From JBMDXB01 sp048594975 (GTDB lineage: Bacteria > Acidobacteriota > Vicinamibacteria > Vicinamibacterales > 2-12-FULL-66-21): a stretch of DNA of 8,818 bases. Each line of letters starts with the position of its first letter. Positions within the stretch are counted from its first letter, which is position 1. Below the pieces are notes generated by a model. That model saw only the letters and a program-made list of their open reading frames with translations. It made no database searches and was not told the DNA's origin. Shown here in pieces: positions 7,221-8,818 of the stretch. The stretch is taken from contig JBMDXQ010000070.1 in NCBI GenBank assembly GCA_048594975.1, positions 1-8,818 on the forward strand. Reading direction: 5' to 3'. The position numbers and the translations under genes are program-made.

Positions 7221-7226
7221 ATTATG
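7221..7226 (-). promoter_or_regulatory. Possible -10 box CATAAT of ltrA
   Basis: CATAAT matches TATAAT at five of six positions and ends 7 nt before the ATG at 7213, which would place transcription start at or next to the start codon. No good -35 hexamer is found 16-19 nt further upstream, so the call is weak. Confidence 0.35.
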
Positions 7227-7625
7227 CGACACCTTGGGGTTCAGGATGACGAATCCCACGATGGCTCTCCCTGCCGCTGGCGCACGGCTCGTGATCGTGG
7301 TGAGTGCCGCCGAGAGGGCTTCCGACCCGCCGGAGGGCTCGCGAAACGTATCCGAGGCTTCGCGCGCGGATGACCCTTTCTGAACACGTCGGCCCCCGGT
7401 CCTACGGAGTTCTGCAGAATTGGCACGGGTCGCGCGTCAGTTTCTTGCGGTCGACGCCAAACGGGGCAGCGCTCAGGACCTCTCCGTTGTCAAAGACTAA
7501 GCAACCGGAGGCGTCTGCTGCGGTTCTTGACGCCATTGAACAGGACGTGCTGACTCCTGACGCGTCACCGTACCGATCCGGAAGGCCATCGACCGCCTGG
7601 CACCTGCACCTTGTGTCCCTCGAGC
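7227..7625. other. Region between divergent genes without a recognisable gene
   Basis: The reading frames here are short or low-complexity, Arg/Ser/Pro-rich products on both strands, with no domain and no ribosome binding site at a start. Two perfect 10-bp palindromes are present, TTCTGCAGAA (7410-7419) and TGACGCGTCA (7558-7567); either could be an operator, but nothing else supports this. A TTGACG at 7527-7532 resembles a -35 box but has no -10 at the right distance. Confidence 0.5.
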
Positions 7626-7784
7626 ATGTCGATCATCCTTTCCCTCGCCGGAGACGGAATCTCCGACGAGTGTCTGGCCCGGGAGGGCTACCGGCAGGTG
7701 GCCAGAAGCCTCCGGAAAGGAGGTGGTCAGAATTTTCGGAACCCGCAAACCGGACGAAATGCTCCCTGTCGGACGAATAGCTGA
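7626..7784 (+). CDS. Candidate small protein (52 aa), doubtful
   Basis: ATG at 7626 opens 52 codons to TGA at 7782. The product begins MSIILSLAGDGISDE and ends with TGRNAPCRTNS. It is more balanced in composition than other frames here and its first 30 codons mostly end in G or C, as in the real genes nearby. Against it: no Shine-Dalgarno sequence precedes the ATG, codon bias is lost in the second half, and no family is recognised. The strong hairpin at 7644-7670 and the Shine-Dalgarno sequence at 7716 both fall inside it, so the stretch may instead be an untranslated leader or a gene remnant. Confidence 0.2.
   Translation: MSIILSLAGDGISDECLAREGYRQVARSLRKGGGQNFRNPQTGRNAPCRTNS
7644..7670 (+). 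promoter_or_regulatory. Strong 11-bp hairpin upstream of the M50-like gene
   Basis: CTCGCCGGAGA (7644-7654) pairs with TCTCCGACGAG (7660-7670) around the loop CGGAA, with one C-A mismatch in eleven pairs. No T run follows. It is 46 nt before the strong Shine-Dalgarno sequence. It matches no riboswitch class that I can recognise by eye. Confidence 0.4.
7700..7728 (+). promoter_or_regulatory. Extended Shine-Dalgarno sequence hidden in its own hairpin
   Basis: AAAGGAGGTGGTC (7716-7728) matches the full complement of the usual 16S 3' end (AAAGGAGGTGATC) at 12 of 13 positions. The same bases can fold: CCTCC (7709-7713) pairs with GGAGG (7719-7723) around the loop GGAAA, and GGCCA (7700-7704) pairs with TGGTC (7724-7728), leaving GAAG bulged. 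This would shut the site. No ATG, GTG or TTG lies at the normal distance downstream; only an ATT at 7732 does. Confidence 0.45.
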
Positions 7785-7938
7785 ATATATGTCATTGTTC
7801 GGTGGATTGTTGCGCTCACCAGAAGACGAGCAACGTACGCATCGACGGCCGCAAACCCAGCCCACCGCACACCTTCTCGCTCCACTGTGGCGAGGGCGGA
7901 CGTGGAATGCGGCTTGCGTGGCAGCCGGCACAACGTAG
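7732..7938 (+). CDS. Candidate small protein (up to 68 aa) just upstream of the M50-like gene, doubtful
   Basis: If the strong Shine-Dalgarno sequence at 7716-7725 is used, translation would begin at ATT 7732, a rare start. The frame stays open to TAG at 7936, ending 22 nt before the next gene. In-frame ATGs at 7759 and 7789 are other starts but lack ribosome binding sites, and a GTG at 7723 overlaps the Shine-Dalgarno sequence itself. The product contains GRIAEYMSLFGGLLRSPEDE, then an Arg/Pro-rich tail with one Cys. Codon bias is weak. Placement before a PqqD-like/M50 gene would suit a leader or precursor peptide, but nothing in the sequence proves that. It could equally be a gene that lost its ATG. 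Confidence 0.2.
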   Translation: MFGTRKPDEMLPVGRIAEYMSLFGGLLRSPEDEQRTHRRPQTQPTAHLLAPLWRGRTWNAACVAAGTT

Positions 7939-7951
7939 GGTCGCTCGAACC

Positions 7952-7955
7952 GAGG
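7952..7955 (+). promoter_or_regulatory. Weak ribosome binding site GAGG
   Basis: GAGG lies 5 nt before the ATG at 7961 and is the only purine match upstream of it. It is far weaker than the sequence at 7716, so translation of the M50-like gene may depend on coupling to an upstream frame. Confidence 0.4.
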
Positions 7956-7960
7956 CGACC

Positions 7961-8818
7961 ATGACTCCTCACCCCAAGCTTCGTGGCGACCTGACAACGA
8001 GCTGTCAGGATACCGACAATGGCGTGGTCTTCGTGCTGAAAGACCCGCTCTCCGAGCGCTTTTTCCGGCTGCGTGACCATGAGTATCGAGTAGCGCAACA
8101 ACTCGACGGCCATACAGACCTCGAATCAGTTCGGCGAAACGTGCAGGAGCGGTTCGGCCAGCCAGTTTACCCCGACAGTATCGAGCGCTTCGTCCGCCGG
8201 CTAGATGAGCTGCGACTGCTGGAGAGAGAGGGCTCGCATCCTCCGCCCCCCTGCCCTCGAAGGCGAGGCACGCTCCTGTACCTCCGGTTCAAGACGTTCG
8301 ACCCTGATTGGCTCCTGTCGCGCACTGTGAAGCCACTCCGGTTTTTCTTCACCCCTGGATTCGTCGCGCTATCGGCAGCCGTAGTTCTGTTGGCACTCGG
8401 AATCGCGGCCAGCAACGCGGCGGAGATCTGGTTGCACCTTCGAAGGCTCTACCGCCTGGACGCATTGCCAGTTGTCTGGGTGTGCGTGTTAGGCGTGACC
8501 GTGCTCCATGAATTCGCGCATGGTCTGACGTGCAAATACTTCGGTGGGCGGGTGCGCGAAATGGGGCTGATGCTCATTTACTTTCAGCCCGCCATGTACT
8601 GCAATGTCAGCGACGCGTGGCTCTTCCCCGAGAGGTCCCGACGCCTGTGGGTCACGTTCGCCGGGGGGTACTTCGAGGTGTTCTTGTGGGCGCTGGCCAC
8701 AATAGCCTGGCGGATTACCAATCCCGAAACGACGGTGAACTTCGTGGCCCTCATCGTCATGGCAACTTCGGGAGTGAAGTTTGCCTTCAATGCCAATCCG
8801 CTCATCAAGCTCGACGGT
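7961..8818 (+). CDS. PqqD-like / M50 zinc metalloprotease-type membrane protein, 5' part (286 codons, runs off window)
   Basis: The frame is open from ATG 7961 to the last base, so the 3' end is missing. Residues about 20-90 resemble a PqqD-like winged-helix fold (SERFFRLRDHEYRVAQQLDG, then IERFVRRLDELRLLE), the type used to hold leader peptides or act in RiPP clusters. Residues about 130-150 and 168-182 are membrane segments. The second runs into HEFAH (183-187), the HExxH zinc motif of site-2-protease-like M50 peptidases. QPAMYCNVSDAW (209-220) and NPLIKLDG (279-286) follow; Asp285 is the expected third zinc ligand. Known relatives, called putative peptide zinc metalloprotease (YydH-like), are often about 700 aa with a HlyD-like C-terminus and sit beside HlyD or ABC exporters. 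Peptide processing or export is inferred; the substrate is unknown. The start has only a weak GAGG. Confidence 0.85.
   Translation, partial: MTPHPKLRGDLTTSCQDTDNGVVFVLKDPLSERFFRLRDHEYRVAQQLDGHTDLESVRRNVQERFGQPVYPDSIERFVRRLDELRLLEREGSHPPPPCPRRRGTLLYLRFKTFDPDWLLSRTVKPLRFFFTPGFVALSAAVVLLALGIAASNAAEIWLHLRRLYRLDALPVVWVCVLGVTVLHEFAHGLTCKYFGGRVREMGLMLIYFQPAMYCNVSDAWLFPERSRRLWVTFAGGYFEVFLWALATIAWRITNPETTVNFVALIVMATSGVKFAFNANPLIKLDG

Noticed and set aside
7644..7728. A c-di-GMP-type (GEMM) riboswitch, suggested by the AGAAGCCTCCGG stretch
   Set aside because: The conserved CACGCACAGGGCAAACC core and the tetraloop-receptor arrangement are not present.
7304..7780. A 158-codon plus-strand frame in the ltrA to M50-like spacer
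   Set aside because: Its composition is Arg/Ser/Pro-rich, the start has no ribosome binding site, there is no recognisable motif, and it crosses the hairpins.
7751..7784. GRNAPC at the end of the 52-codon frame resembles the start of a SEC-C zinc motif
   Set aside because: The later Cys and His/Cys residues of a SEC-C motif are absent and the frame ends four residues later, so this is a chance match.
7497..7997. A 166-codon minus-strand frame in the spacer that overlaps the start of the M50-like gene
   Set aside because: It overlaps the M50-like coding start, has no domain, and has the Arg/Gly/Ser composition typical of a chance frame in GC-rich DNA.

Overview
The window looks like a piece of a GC-rich, soil- or sediment-type bacterial chromosome. 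The best guess is Acidobacteriota (Vicinamibacteria-like). The reasons are the long secreted protein built from a DUF7948-like head, SBBP repeats, BNR blades, Ig-like domains and a FIMAH tail, next to a PqqD-M50 membrane protein and a 531-residue orphan family. This placement is inference; there is no rRNA or marker gene here. I saw no tRNA, rRNA, CRISPR array, integrase or recognisable transposase.

Layout from left to right. Positions 1-275 are leader or intergenic DNA with two GC-rich hairpins and a clear ribosome binding site. 276-1871 (+) is a 531-aa protein of unknown function with a winged-helix-like C-terminus. It converges on a large minus-strand gene (1965-5786) for a secreted multidomain beta-propeller protein. 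In that protein an array of seven SBBP motifs is interrupted inside one repeat by a block of seven BNR/Asp-box-like blades. 5787-6085 is a minus-strand intergenic region unusually full of inverted repeats. 6086-7213 (-) is an LtrA-family multi-pass membrane protein, possibly leaderless. 7214-7960 is about 750 bases without a convincing gene. It holds a strong 11-bp hairpin, a near-perfect Shine-Dalgarno sequence folded into its own hairpin, and two weak overlapping small reading frames. From 7961 (+) to the window edge runs the first 286 codons of a PqqD-like/M50 zinc metalloprotease-type membrane protein.

The four main genes do not form one obvious pathway. The two minus-strand genes (LtrA, then the secreted protein) lie about 300 bases apart and are probably separate units. 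The M50-like gene is divergent from ltrA and probably starts an export or peptide-processing operon that continues past the window. The least explained parts are the leader of the M50-like gene (7640-7960), the hairpin-rich spacer (5874-6085) and the orphan 531-aa family.
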